The translations under genes and the position numbers were made by a program. Source: JBAWAP01 sp049589355 (lineage in GTDB: Bacteria > Chloroflexota > Anaerolineae > VGOG01). From it: a stretch of 33,849 bases of DNA. The notes under the pieces are model-generated. The model was not told where the DNA came from. It saw nothing but the letters and a program-made list of their open reading frames with translations, and did no database searches. Shown here one piece after another: positions 23,211 to 30,380 of the stretch. The stretch covers positions 1 to 33,849 of the forward strand of contig JBAWAP010000249.1 in the NCBI GenBank assembly GCA_049589355.1, written 5' to 3'. Each line of letters opens with the position of its first letter. The first letter of the stretch is position 1.

Positions 23211-23916
23211 GATTCGATCTCAGCCTGCCCTGGCAAGAGAACTCCCTGTAGCCAGAGAAGCGATAGCCGAGAGCTGCACAGACACGAATCGAAGCGACGT
23301 TGCTCTCGGCGACGATGTAGAGGGGCTTGATCCCTTCTTTCAACAATTCAGAAGTGCAACCAGAGACGACCGCCCTAGCTAGCCCCCGTCCCCGGTAATC
23401 CTCCTGGGTCCAGACGCCGACCTCGGCAAAGTAGGGTGAGCACCAGTTTGCGCCTGCGGCTGCGATCACCTTCTCGCCATCTCTGATCTCAAAGCGAGGG
23501 AAGCTATCTTCCCTGACTACCTTTTCGACGAGGTGGCGAAAATCCGGGCGGAAGCTTGCCTCGTCAACGATGTAGATCAGGTTGTAGTGCTCATCCCAGG
23601 TGATGAGACATCGCTTCAAGACCGGGGCCGTTTGTTCCTTCACAGCGAAGAGATACTCTCGGCCCTCGTCCAGGTGATGGGATAGAAGAGCGTGTAAAAC
23701 GTCGTCGGAGTCGGCTCGCATCACGACCAAGGGTGTGAAAAGGTCATGTCCAGTCTGACAGATGGCGAGGAAACCGACGATGACCTCCTGGCCGTGAGTG
23801 AAGAGCTCCGTCCGTTGATGGTAGAGGGCATAGTAAACGGTGAGGGCATCTTCTGCGGAAGTGAGCGACAGCAAGTGAGCAATGAAGCGCCGTTGCTCGT
23901 AATGAATGGGCATCAT
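23194..23916 (-). CDS. GNAT family acetyltransferase (FR47-like)
   Basis: The 240-residue protein has an unclear N-terminal half and a C-terminal GNAT domain (about 125-230) with EVGVWTQEDYRGRGLARAVV as the acetyl-CoA loop and IVAESNVASIRVCAALGYR typical of GNAT ends. Its final residues (SNQKPGF) derive from the inverted repeat at 23196-23210. The start codon overlaps the stop of the PIN toxin gene (TAATG), so the two are co-translated. The substrate is unknown. Confidence 0.82.
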   Translation of the reverse strand: MMPIHYEQRRFIAHLLSLTSAEDALTVYYALYHQRTELFTHGQEVIVGFLAICQTGHDLFTPLVVMRADSDDVLHALLSHHLDEGREYLFAVKEQTAPVLKRCLITWDEHYNLIYIVDEASFRPDFRHLVEKVVREDSFPRFEIRDGEKVIAAAGANWCSPYFAEVGVWTQEDYRGRGLARAVVSGCTSELLKEGIKPLYIVAESNVASIRVCAALGYRFSGYREFSCQGRLRSNQKPGF

Positions 23917-24338
23917 TAGGAAAATGATCGTTCTTCAATCAGCGAGACGAATGTCCGCACGTCAACGATCTCGATCTCCTCAAAACGTCGCAGCACTTTG
24001 AGGTCAGGATCACCGGTCACAATGTATTGTGCCCCACCGGCCAAGGCGCATTCGATGACCAGATTATCGCTTGGATCACGACAGACATCAACTTTGCGAG
24101 TGGGCGTTACCAGACGAACATAACTACGCACGTTGTTGATCACTTTGTCAGCTTCCTTGGCTGACAAACGAAATGGCTTATCGGGTCTGGTCAAGACATC
24201 TCTGAGCTCATCAAGAAGCGATTCACAGGTTACCACCTCTACTTTGCCCCGCTTGGCAAGGTGAATAGCCCGTCGGGGCAGCCCGCGCCAAAAGGTACCG
24301 GAGATGAATATGTTGGTGTCGTACAGAGCGATGATCAA
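23916..24338 (-). CDS. PIN-domain toxin (VapC-like)
   Basis: The 140-residue protein is a PIN-domain ribonuclease with acidic residues at ALYDTNIFISG (first Asp), LLDELRDVL (Glu), CRDPSDNLVIECAL (Asp pair) and VTGDPDL (last Asp), the four metal-binding positions of the fold. I chose the TTG at 24338, which has AGGAGAG upstream and overlaps the antitoxin stop in TTGA; a GTG at 24353 would add five residues. It likely cleaves RNA when released from its antitoxin. Confidence 0.88.
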   Translation of the reverse strand: MIIALYDTNIFISGTFWRGLPRRAIHLAKRGKVEVVTCESLLDELRDVLTRPDKPFRLSAKEADKVINNVRSYVRLVTPTRKVDVCRDPSDNLVIECALAGGAQYIVTGDPDLKVLRRFEEIEIVDVRTFVSLIEERSFS

Positions 24339-24568
24339 CGTTCTCTCCTGCACTCGTGAACGATTTGGGCCACATCTTCTTCAGTTAAATGGGCAAATCC
24401 CTTATCTTTGGCCAAGTTCTCTGCCCAAGCATCGAACTCTATTATCGCCCTGGCCTCGGTTAAATCCTGCCATCTCAGGAATTTGGCAAAATCTAGCACT
24501 TCCAAGACTTTCTCGCCGGGGAGGTCCTCTATTACATCGAGTAATTGTTCAACATGGCTGATGGTCAT
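24335..24568 (-). CDS. Antitoxin for the PIN toxin
   Basis: The 77-residue protein begins with HVEQLLDVIEDLPGEKVLEVLDFAKFLRW, the helical start of DUF2281-like antitoxins, and ends in a charged tail. It directly precedes and overlaps the PIN gene. AAGGAGG stands about 6 nt before the ATG. The next upstream gene, asnS, ends only 15 nt away, so the pair may be expressed together with asnS. Confidence 0.8.
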   Translation of the reverse strand: MTISHVEQLLDVIEDLPGEKVLEVLDFAKFLRWQDLTEARAIIEFDAWAENLAKDKGFAHLTEEDVAQIVHECRRER

Positions 24569-24583
24569 CTTACCCTCCTTCTG

Positions 24584-25879
24584 TTACGGATAGATACGTC
24601 CCAGCATCCTCGGGAAGGGAATCGTTTCCCGGATGTGCTTCACGCCGCAGATCCAGGCCACAGTCCGCTCCAGGCCCAGGCCGAAGCCGGAGTGAGGCAC
24701 CGATCCGTAGCGCCGTAGATCGAGATACCACTCGTAGGCCTGGCGAGGGATGCCAAGCTGCTCTACCTGCTGTTCCAGATACTCATAGCTGGCGGTGCGC
24801 TGACCACCACCGATGATCTCACCGTACCCCTCGGTGGCAAGCAGGTCCACCGAAAGACAAACCTCTGGCCGCTCAGGGTCAAGCTCCATGTAGAAGGCCT
24901 TGCATTGAGTTGGATAATGGTGGACGAAGACCGGCTTCTCAAAGTGCTCAGCCAAGGCCACTTCGTGAGGACCCCCGAAATCATCCCCCCACTCGATGGA
25001 CACGCCGTCCCTGTTCAGGATTTCAACTGCTGAGTCGTACGTGATACGCGAAAATGGTGCTTCCACCTTCTCCAGCAACGTCGTATCGCGTTCGAGGGTC
25101 TTCAGTTCTTCAGTTCGATTCTTCAACGTCGTCTGCACGATATAACTGACGAGCTCCTCCTCGACCCTCATGCACTCGTCCAGGTCGGCCCAGGCCATCT
25201 CCGGCTCCACCATCCAGAACTCCAGCAAGTGGCGGCGGGTCTTCGACTTCTCCGCCCGGAAAGTGGGGCCGAAGCAGTAGACCTTGCCGAAGGACATGAT
25301 CTCGGCCTCGTTGTAGAGTTGGCCACTCTGGGCGAGATAGGCTGTGTCCCCGAAGTAATCGGTCTCAAAGAGGGTGGTGGTATCCTCGCAGGAGGAGGGG
25401 GTGAGGATGGGGGTATCCAGGTTGACGAAGCCGTGGGAGTCCAGCCAATCGCGGATGGCCCGCACCACCTCGGCCCGCACCCGCAGGATGGCATGCTGCG
25501 TAGAGGAGCGCAGCCAAAGGTGGCGGCGATCCATCAGGAATTCCACGCCGTGCTCCTTGGGGGTTATGGGATAATCCTCAGCCAGTTGCACGATCTCGAC
25601 ATCGTTCACCGTGAGCTCATAGCCCCCTGGCGCTCGCCTGTCGGCCCGGACGGTGCCGGTAACGGTCAGGGATGACTCCTGGGTCACCGTTTGGGCTGCT
25701 TCGAACATCTCAGAAGACACGTCATCCTCAAAGACCACGGCCTGGATCATCCCCGTGCCATCCCGCACCAAGAGGAATTGCAGCCTCCCCTTATCCGTTT
25801 TGTTGTAAAGCCAGCCCTTGAGGGTCACCTCCTCGCCTCCGTGGGCGGCGATGTCCCCGATATACACGTGTTCAGTCAA
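24584..25879 (-). CDS. asnS: Asparaginyl-tRNA synthetase
   Basis: The 431-residue enzyme charges tRNA-Asn with asparagine. The N-terminal OB-fold anticodon-binding domain (about 1-105, VTLKGWLYNKTDKGRLQFLLVRDGTG) is followed by a class II catalytic domain: motif 2 TFRAEKSKTRRHLLEFWMVE and motif 3 GFGLGLERTVAWICG, with AsnRS-type EFW/MVEPEMAW. The start is TTG at 25879, with AAGGAGG 8 nt before it; no ATG fits. Length and motifs indicate a working enzyme. It lies downstream of the transporter operon with about 95 nt between and could share its transcript. Confidence 0.96.
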   Translation of the reverse strand: MTEHVYIGDIAAHGGEEVTLKGWLYNKTDKGRLQFLLVRDGTGMIQAVVFEDDVSSEMFEAAQTVTQESSLTVTGTVRADRRAPGGYELTVNDVEIVQLAEDYPITPKEHGVEFLMDRRHLWLRSSTQHAILRVRAEVVRAIRDWLDSHGFVNLDTPILTPSSCEDTTTLFETDYFGDTAYLAQSGQLYNEAEIMSFGKVYCFGPTFRAEKSKTRRHLLEFWMVEPEMAWADLDECMRVEEELVSYIVQTTLKNRTEELKTLERDTTLLEKVEAPFSRITYDSAVEILNRDGVSIEWGDDFGGPHEVALAEHFEKPVFVHHYPTQCKAFYMELDPERPEVCLSVDLLATEGYGEIIGGGQRTASYEYLEQQVEQLGIPRQAYEWYLDLRRYGSVPHSGFGLGLERTVAWICGVKHIRETIPFPRMLGRIYP

Positions 25880-25975
25880 GATTATGCCTCCTTATCTTCA
25901 CTCAATACCCAGCCGATGGAAGGCTGCTCCTCACCTTCCTCACTGGGCTTGGCAATCGTCAATCGCCTCATCGGT

Positions 25976-26929
25976 TCAGCCCTTTTCCTCTCTGGCGTAC
26001 GGTAGCCCCAGGGCGGCCGGAGCGCCCACTCGCTTGCTGAAGGCCTCCCACCAGGTGATGATCACCAATACCAGGATGGTTAAGGCGTAGGGCAACATCC
26101 CCAGGAAGGCGGCGGGGATAGTGGTCCCTGCGGCCTGCATGCGGAACTGCACGGCGTTGATCCCCCCGAAGAGCACGGCCCCGACCACCGCCCGCAGCGG
26201 GTCCCAGGTGGCGAAGATCACCAGGGCGATAGCGATCCATCCCCGCCCAGCGGTCATCCCCTCCGTCCAGCCTGGGGTGTAGGCCAACGACAGGTGTGCC
26301 CCGCCTAGCCCCGCCAACATCCCACCCAGGATGGTGTAGAGATAGCGAGCAGCGGTCACGTTCACTCCCATGGCATCGGCTGCCTGGGGGTTCTCGCCGA
26401 CTGCCCGCAGGTGGAGGCCAGGCCGGGTTCTGTGCAGGTAGAACCAGGCGATGGGCACCAGCAGGTACATGGCGTAGGCCAACAGGTCCTGGACGAAGAG
26501 GGCCCTGCCGAGAACGGGGATGGAGGAAAGGCCGGGGATTTCCAGCTTGCTGAACTTCGGCCCGATGAGGCCCACCAGGGGGCTGCCGTCGGGACCAAGC
26601 CGCTGCCCCAGGAAGTTGGCCAGCCCGATGCCGAAGATGGTGAGGGCCAGCCCGCTGACTGTCTGGTCGGCCCGCAGGGTGATGGTCAGGAAGGCGTGGA
26701 TCGAGGCCAGGAGCCCGCCGACGATGACTGCCGTCGCCACCCCCGCCCACGCGCTCCCGGTCCTGTAGGCGACGGCAAAGGCGGACACCGCCCCCATGAT
26801 CATCATCCCCTCCACCCCCAGGTTGAGGATCCCCGACCGCTCGGTGTAGATCTCGCCGACGGTGGCGTACACGAGCGAAGTCCCGGCCCGAACGGTGACG
26901 GCCAGGATGGAACCTAAAAGTGCGATCAT
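25976..26929 (-). CDS. ABC transporter permease, BMP/nucleoside type (second permease)
   Basis: The 317-residue membrane protein is a BPD/BMP-type permease with about eight helices; LNLGVEGMMIMGAVSAFAV and RAVGENPQAADAMGVNV are family signatures (YufQ/RbsC-like). Its ATG at 26929 overlaps the TGA of the upstream permease (ATGA), with GGAGAG about 9 nt upstream. It forms the membrane channel with the other permease, powered by the ATPase at 28592-30148. Confidence 0.93.
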   Translation of the reverse strand: MIALLGSILAVTVRAGTSLVYATVGEIYTERSGILNLGVEGMMIMGAVSAFAVAYRTGSAWAGVATAVIVGGLLASIHAFLTITLRADQTVSGLALTIFGIGLANFLGQRLGPDGSPLVGLIGPKFSKLEIPGLSSIPVLGRALFVQDLLAYAMYLLVPIAWFYLHRTRPGLHLRAVGENPQAADAMGVNVTAARYLYTILGGMLAGLGGAHLSLAYTPGWTEGMTAGRGWIAIALVIFATWDPLRAVVGAVLFGGINAVQFRMQAAGTTIPAAFLGMLPYALTILVLVIITWWEAFSKRVGAPAALGLPYAREEKG

Positions 26930-28071
26930 CCCTCTATCTCTCCATGCTCCCTTGCCATGCTTCTCCCTCCCCCAAAGGTTGGGGGAGGGTTGGGGTGGGG
27001 GCCGCTCCCTGCTCGCCGCTCCAGGCGGACGCGATATCGAGTGAAGAGGTTCCCACCCAGCACGAAGAAGAGGATAGCCCCTTGCAATACCAGGGCCACC
27101 GCTGCGGGGAGCTGCATGGTGATCTGGATCTGATCGCCGCCCACCAAGAGCCCGGCCAATAGGATGGCGACCACCAACACCCCCCACGGATTCAGCTTGC
27201 CCAGCCAGGCCACGATGATGGCAGTGTAGCCATAGCCCACCGTCAGCCCCTTCTGCAGGCGGTGGGAGATCCCGGCCACCTCGGACATCCCCCCCAGACC
27301 GGCCAGCCCCCCGCTGAGGATCATCACCAGGATGATGTTGCGCACGATGTTGATGCCGGCGTAAGCCGCTGCCCTGGGGTTCTCGCCGATCACCCGGATC
27401 TCGTAGCCCCACTTGGTGCGCCGGAGGACGACCCAAATGAAGAGGGCGGCCATCAGCGCCAAGGCCAGCCCCAGGTGGACCCGGGTGCCGGCCAGGCGCG
27501 GTAGCCAGCCCGCCTTGGGGAACTGGGCAGTGCCGGGAAACCCATAGCCTTGAGGGTCCTTCCACGGCCCGTAGAACAGGTGCTCTACCCACAGGATGGC
27601 GATGTAGTTCATCATCAAAGTGGTGATGATCTCGTTGACGCGGAGGTAAGCCTTGAGCAGGGCTGGGATCAAGCCCCAGAGCGCGCCACCGAGGAAGCCA
27701 GCGACGACCATCGTTGGCAGCAGCAGGGGAGAGGGGATACGATCCGCCCAGAAGAGCGCCACCCCTGCGGCGGCGATCCCCCCCACCGCCAATTGCCCCT
27801 CGGCTCCGATGTTCCAGAAGAGCATCCGGAAGGCAACGGACACCCCCAGGCCGCACAACATCAGCGGGATGGCCTTGACCATCGTTTCAGAAATGTTGTA
27901 CTTCCCGCCGAAGGCTCCAATGGCCATTGCCTTGTAAGTCGTCCAGGGATTGGCGCCGGCACCGGCCAACAACACCGCCCCCGCCAGCAATGCCAGAACA
28001 ACGGAGACAATGGGCACCAGGAAGGCGGTGAGGCGAGAGTACTCAAGGCGTTTTTCGATGATGAGTCTCAT
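26926..28071 (-). CDS. ABC transporter permease, BMP/nucleoside type (first permease)
   Basis: The 381-residue permease has about ten hydrophobic helices and the signatures NIGAEGQLAVGGIAAAGVALF and RVIGENPRAAAYAGINI (YufP-like). The ATG at 28071, with GAGG about 8 nt upstream, is preferred over an upstream TTG. Its last about 25 residues (PHPNPPPTFGGG) are encoded by a dispersed palindromic repeat (26965-26989) and do not belong to the family. The IVP cassette lies between this gene and the ATPase gene. Confidence 0.93.
   Translation of the reverse strand: MRLIIEKRLEYSRLTAFLVPIVSVVLALLAGAVLLAGAGANPWTTYKAMAIGAFGGKYNISETMVKAIPLMLCGLGVSVAFRMLFWNIGAEGQLAVGGIAAAGVALFWADRIPSPLLLPTMVVAGFLGGALWGLIPALLKAYLRVNEIITTLMMNYIAILWVEHLFYGPWKDPQGYGFPGTAQFPKAGWLPRLAGTRVHLGLALALMAALFIWVVLRRTKWGYEIRVIGENPRAAAYAGINIVRNIILVMILSGGLAGLGGMSEVAGISHRLQKGLTVGYGYTAIIVAWLGKLNPWGVLVVAILLAGLLVGGDQIQITMQLPAAVALVLQGAILFFVLGGNLFTRYRVRLERRAGSGPHPNPPPTFGGGRSMAREHGEIEG
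26965..26989. repeat. G/C-rich palindrome within permease 3' end
   Basis: A perfect 11-bp stem (26965-26975 with 26979-26989) with a 3-nt loop, followed by a G-rich tail. It is a commonly dispersed repeat that here adds a Pro/Gly-rich tail to the permease. Confidence 0.75.
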
Positions 28072-28080
28072 AGGGAAAAC

Positions 28081-28129
28081 CTCAAAATCCAAAGATCAAA
28101 GCTCAAAATCCAAAGGGCAAAGCTCAAAA
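28081..28129 (+). repeat. Left heptamer array of IVP cassette C
   Basis: Seven 7-nt units of the type YTCAAAR run in exact register, ending 4 nt before the IVP stop codon. The same units recur inverted at 28604-28645, so the IVP gene is bracketed. Confidence 0.85.
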
Positions 28130-28133
28130 GGCG

Positions 28134-28580
28134 CTATTGGGCTTGCTTTGCTCCCTGGATCATCTTGCTGAGAATACGCACCAATTGCAGTGCTTCGTCA
28201 GCCAGGTAGACCGCCGCATCGGGATCACCAACTGCTGCTTCTCCGATCACTCGACACCAGTATCTGGACTCCCTGGCCTCTTTGCGTGCGATACTAAACT
28301 TATGGGCACGGTCCCGGGCAGACTCGGCGACGTCCCCTTCCTTGACATTGGCTCCTACTGACGTTCCCGATTTGACGAGTTGCCGGCCTAGCTCTCGACT
28401 GGCTACTCCTGGCGACAAGCTCTCGACAAATTCCACCACCATCACACCGAACTGAAACGCTCGTTCCCGCAAGTCATAGGGCGGCTCAACCTCACCCGCC
28501 ATCCGCTTTGCCAGCAACCGCCACCGCGCCCGCCCCCTACCCCTGGCGCGCAAAGCCTTCTCCACTTCACAACTGCGCAT
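28134..28580 (-). CDS. Four-helix-bundle protein, IVP/S23-like family (second copy)
   Basis: The 148-residue protein carries the family core from about residue 35: YDLRERAFQFGVMVVEFVESL, ELGRQLVKSGTSVGANVKEG and ARKEARESRYWCRVI. The first about 30 residues are a basic extension not usual in the family. ATG 28580 with GAGG about 9 nt upstream fits best; TTG 28595 is also in frame. It lies between the ATPase and permease genes of the transporter, in the same direction, bracketed by inverted heptamer arrays. It differs strongly in sequence from the copy at 5155-5646, so the two are not a recent duplication. Confidence 0.85.
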   Translation of the reverse strand: MRSCEVEKALRARGRGRARWRLLAKRMAGEVEPPYDLRERAFQFGVMVVEFVESLSPGVASRELGRQLVKSGTSVGANVKEGDVAESARDRAHKFSIARKEARESRYWCRVIGEAAVGDPDAAVYLADEALQLVRILSKMIQGAKQAQ

Positions 28581-28591
28581 CAAACTTGACC

Positions 28592-30148
28592 TCAAACCTC
28601 GTTCTTTGAACTTTGGATTTTGAGCTTTGGATTTTGAACTTTAGTTCCCGCCATCATCAAACCGATCTTCCCAACATCCGCCCCTTCAGTGTCAACGACG
28701 CCCATGATCTCGCCTTCGTACATCACCGCGATGCGGTCGCTGAGGGTCAGCAGCTCGTCCAGGTCCTCCGAGATCAGGAGGATGGCCGCTCCCTCCTCCC
28801 GCTGCTTGAGGAGAAGATTGCGCACCGACTCGGTGGCCCCGATGTCTAAGCCCCGCGTAGGGTGTACGGCCACCATCAGCCGCGGGCCGACGCTGATCTC
28901 GCGGGCCAGGATGGTGCGCTGGAGGTTGCCGCCGGAGAGGAGCTTGACCGGGGTCTCCTGGCTTGGGGTGGCGATGCTGAAGGCCTCGATCAGCCTGGCC
29001 GCAAAACGGGTGATGGACAGACGATCCAGGAACGGCCCCCTGGCCAGAGGTGGGTCCCGGTAACTCTTGAGGATGACGTTGTCGCTGACCGCCAGGTTGG
29101 GCACCAGGCCCATCCCCAGTCGGTCCTCCGGCACGTGGCTCACCTGCTCCCTGATCACCCGGCGGGGGGAGCAATTAGTCAAGTTGCAACCGGCGATGAA
29201 TACGCAACCTTCCGTCGTCTTCCGCAGGCCAGTGACTACCTCGGCCAGCTCTCGCTGCCCGTTCCCAGCCACCCCTGCGATCCCCAGGATCTCCCCCTGG
29301 CGGATGGCGAAGGAAACGTCCTTCAGGGCCTGCAGGCCCTTGTCGTTGAGCGCCCGCAGGTTGCGGACCTCCAGAACCACCTCGCCCGCTTCGATGGGCT
29401 CCTTCTCCACCCGGAAGAGCACCTCCCGGCCGACCATCATCCGGGCTAGTTCCTCCTTCGTGGTCTGGCCGGTGTTCACCGTGGCTACTACCCTTCCGCT
29501 GCGCAGGACGGTGATCCGATCGGAGATAGCCATCACCTCATCGAGTTTGTGGCTGATGAAGATAATGGCCTTCCCTTCGTCGGCCATGCGCCGCAAGGTG
29601 ATGAAGAGCTCTTCCACCTCCTGAGGGGTGAGCACCGAGGTGGGCTCGTCCATGATCAGGATGTCCACCCCGCGATAGAGCATCTTCAGGATCTCGACCC
29701 GCTGCTGCTCCCCTACCGAGAGCTGCCAGATGCGGGCTCGGGGGTCCACCTGCAGTCCGTACTGCCTGGAGAACTCGGCGATCCTCTGCTCAATGCGTGC
29801 CATATCGAGGAAGAAGGGCGGGGTCTTGAGCCCCAGGATGACGTTCTCGGCCACCGTCTGCGGCTCGACCAGCATGAAGTGCTGGTGCACCATCCCGATC
29901 CCCAGGGCGATGGCGTCTCGCGGCGATTGCAGGTTGGCCCTTTGTCCCCCGATAGTAATCTCCCCCTCGTCGGCCCGATAGAGGCCAGAGAGGATGTTCA
30001 TCAGAGTGGTCTTGCCCGCTCCGTTCTCGCCCAGGAGGGCCTGGACCTGGCCAGCTTGCACCTCCAGATCAACGTGGTCGTTGGCCAGCACCCCAGGGAA
30101 ACGTTTGGTGATTCCCTGCATCTTCACCAATGGGGTATCTGTGGACAT
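28592..30148 (-). CDS. ABC transporter ATPase with two nucleotide-binding domains (BMP/ribose type)
   Basis: The 518-residue ATPase has two fused domains like RbsA/YufO. Domain 1 has Walker A GENGAGKTT, signature LSVGEQQRVEI and Walker B ILIMDEPTS. Domain 2 has a degenerate Walker A (GVAGNGQRE), signature LSGGNLQR and VAVHPTRGLD where the catalytic Glu is replaced by His, as is typical of this family, so domain 1 does most ATP hydrolysis. The end after MMAGTK is made of repeat-derived residues (28604-28645). It energises the two permeases and the BMP lipoprotein. Confidence 0.94.
   Translation of the reverse strand: MSTDTPLVKMQGITKRFPGVLANDHVDLEVQAGQVQALLGENGAGKTTLMNILSGLYRADEGEITIGGQRANLQSPRDAIALGIGMVHQHFMLVEPQTVAENVILGLKTPPFFLDMARIEQRIAEFSRQYGLQVDPRARIWQLSVGEQQRVEILKMLYRGVDILIMDEPTSVLTPQEVEELFITLRRMADEGKAIIFISHKLDEVMAISDRITVLRSGRVVATVNTGQTTKEELARMMVGREVLFRVEKEPIEAGEVVLEVRNLRALNDKGLQALKDVSFAIRQGEILGIAGVAGNGQRELAEVVTGLRKTTEGCVFIAGCNLTNCSPRRVIREQVSHVPEDRLGMGLVPNLAVSDNVILKSYRDPPLARGPFLDRLSITRFAARLIEAFSIATPSQETPVKLLSGGNLQRTILAREISVGPRLMVAVHPTRGLDIGATESVRNLLLKQREEGAAILLISEDLDELLTLSDRIAVMYEGEIMGVVDTEGADVGKIGLMMAGTKVQNPKLKIQSSKNEV
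28604..28645 (+). repeat. Right heptamer array of IVP cassette C
   Basis: Six 7-nt units of the type YTTTGRA in register, the reverse complement of the array at 28081-28129. They are translated on the minus strand as the last residues of the ATPase (KVQNPKLKIQSSKNEV), replacing its native end. Confidence 0.85.
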
Positions 30149-30170
30149 CTCCTCATCCTGTGATTGTGTT

Positions 30171-30228
30171 CGTAGTGACGACTTTAGTCGTCTACAATGG
30201 AGGCAGGGCGACTGAAGTCGCCACTACG
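30171..30228. repeat. Nested double-palindrome repeat
   Basis: Outer arms CGTAGTG (30171-30177) and CACTACG (30222-30228) enclose two inner palindromes, GACGACT/AGTCGTC (30177-30192) and GGCGACT/AGTCGCC (30207-30222). It sits in the 232-nt gap between the ATPase and the BMP gene. Confidence 0.85.
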
Positions 30229-30312
30229 GACCGCCACTACGGACCCCAGCCCGATATTCGCCAGACTCCAGTACGAAAAGGGTTCTGGCAGGCGGCTGGC
30301 CCCCTTCGGCAA

Positions 30313-30344
30313 GACTTCGGCGAGCTCAGTCGAGCCGCTCAGGA
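30313..30344 (-). repeat. Second copy of the 32-bp dispersed repeat
   Basis: This is the exact reverse complement of 8815-8846. Here it lies in non-coding DNA between the BMP and ATPase genes, whereas the other copy is coding. The remaining bases of the gap show no gene. Confidence 0.85.
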
Positions 30345-30380
30345 CAAGCACCCGCCAGAACCCCCATGATGATCTGCGGC

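Noticed and set aside
26930..27856. Long minus-strand extension upstream of the second permease frame
   Set aside because: It is an out-of-frame shadow of the first permease in GC-rich DNA; the residues are Arg/Gly/Pro-rich without any family pattern, and the overlap start at 26929 is well supported.
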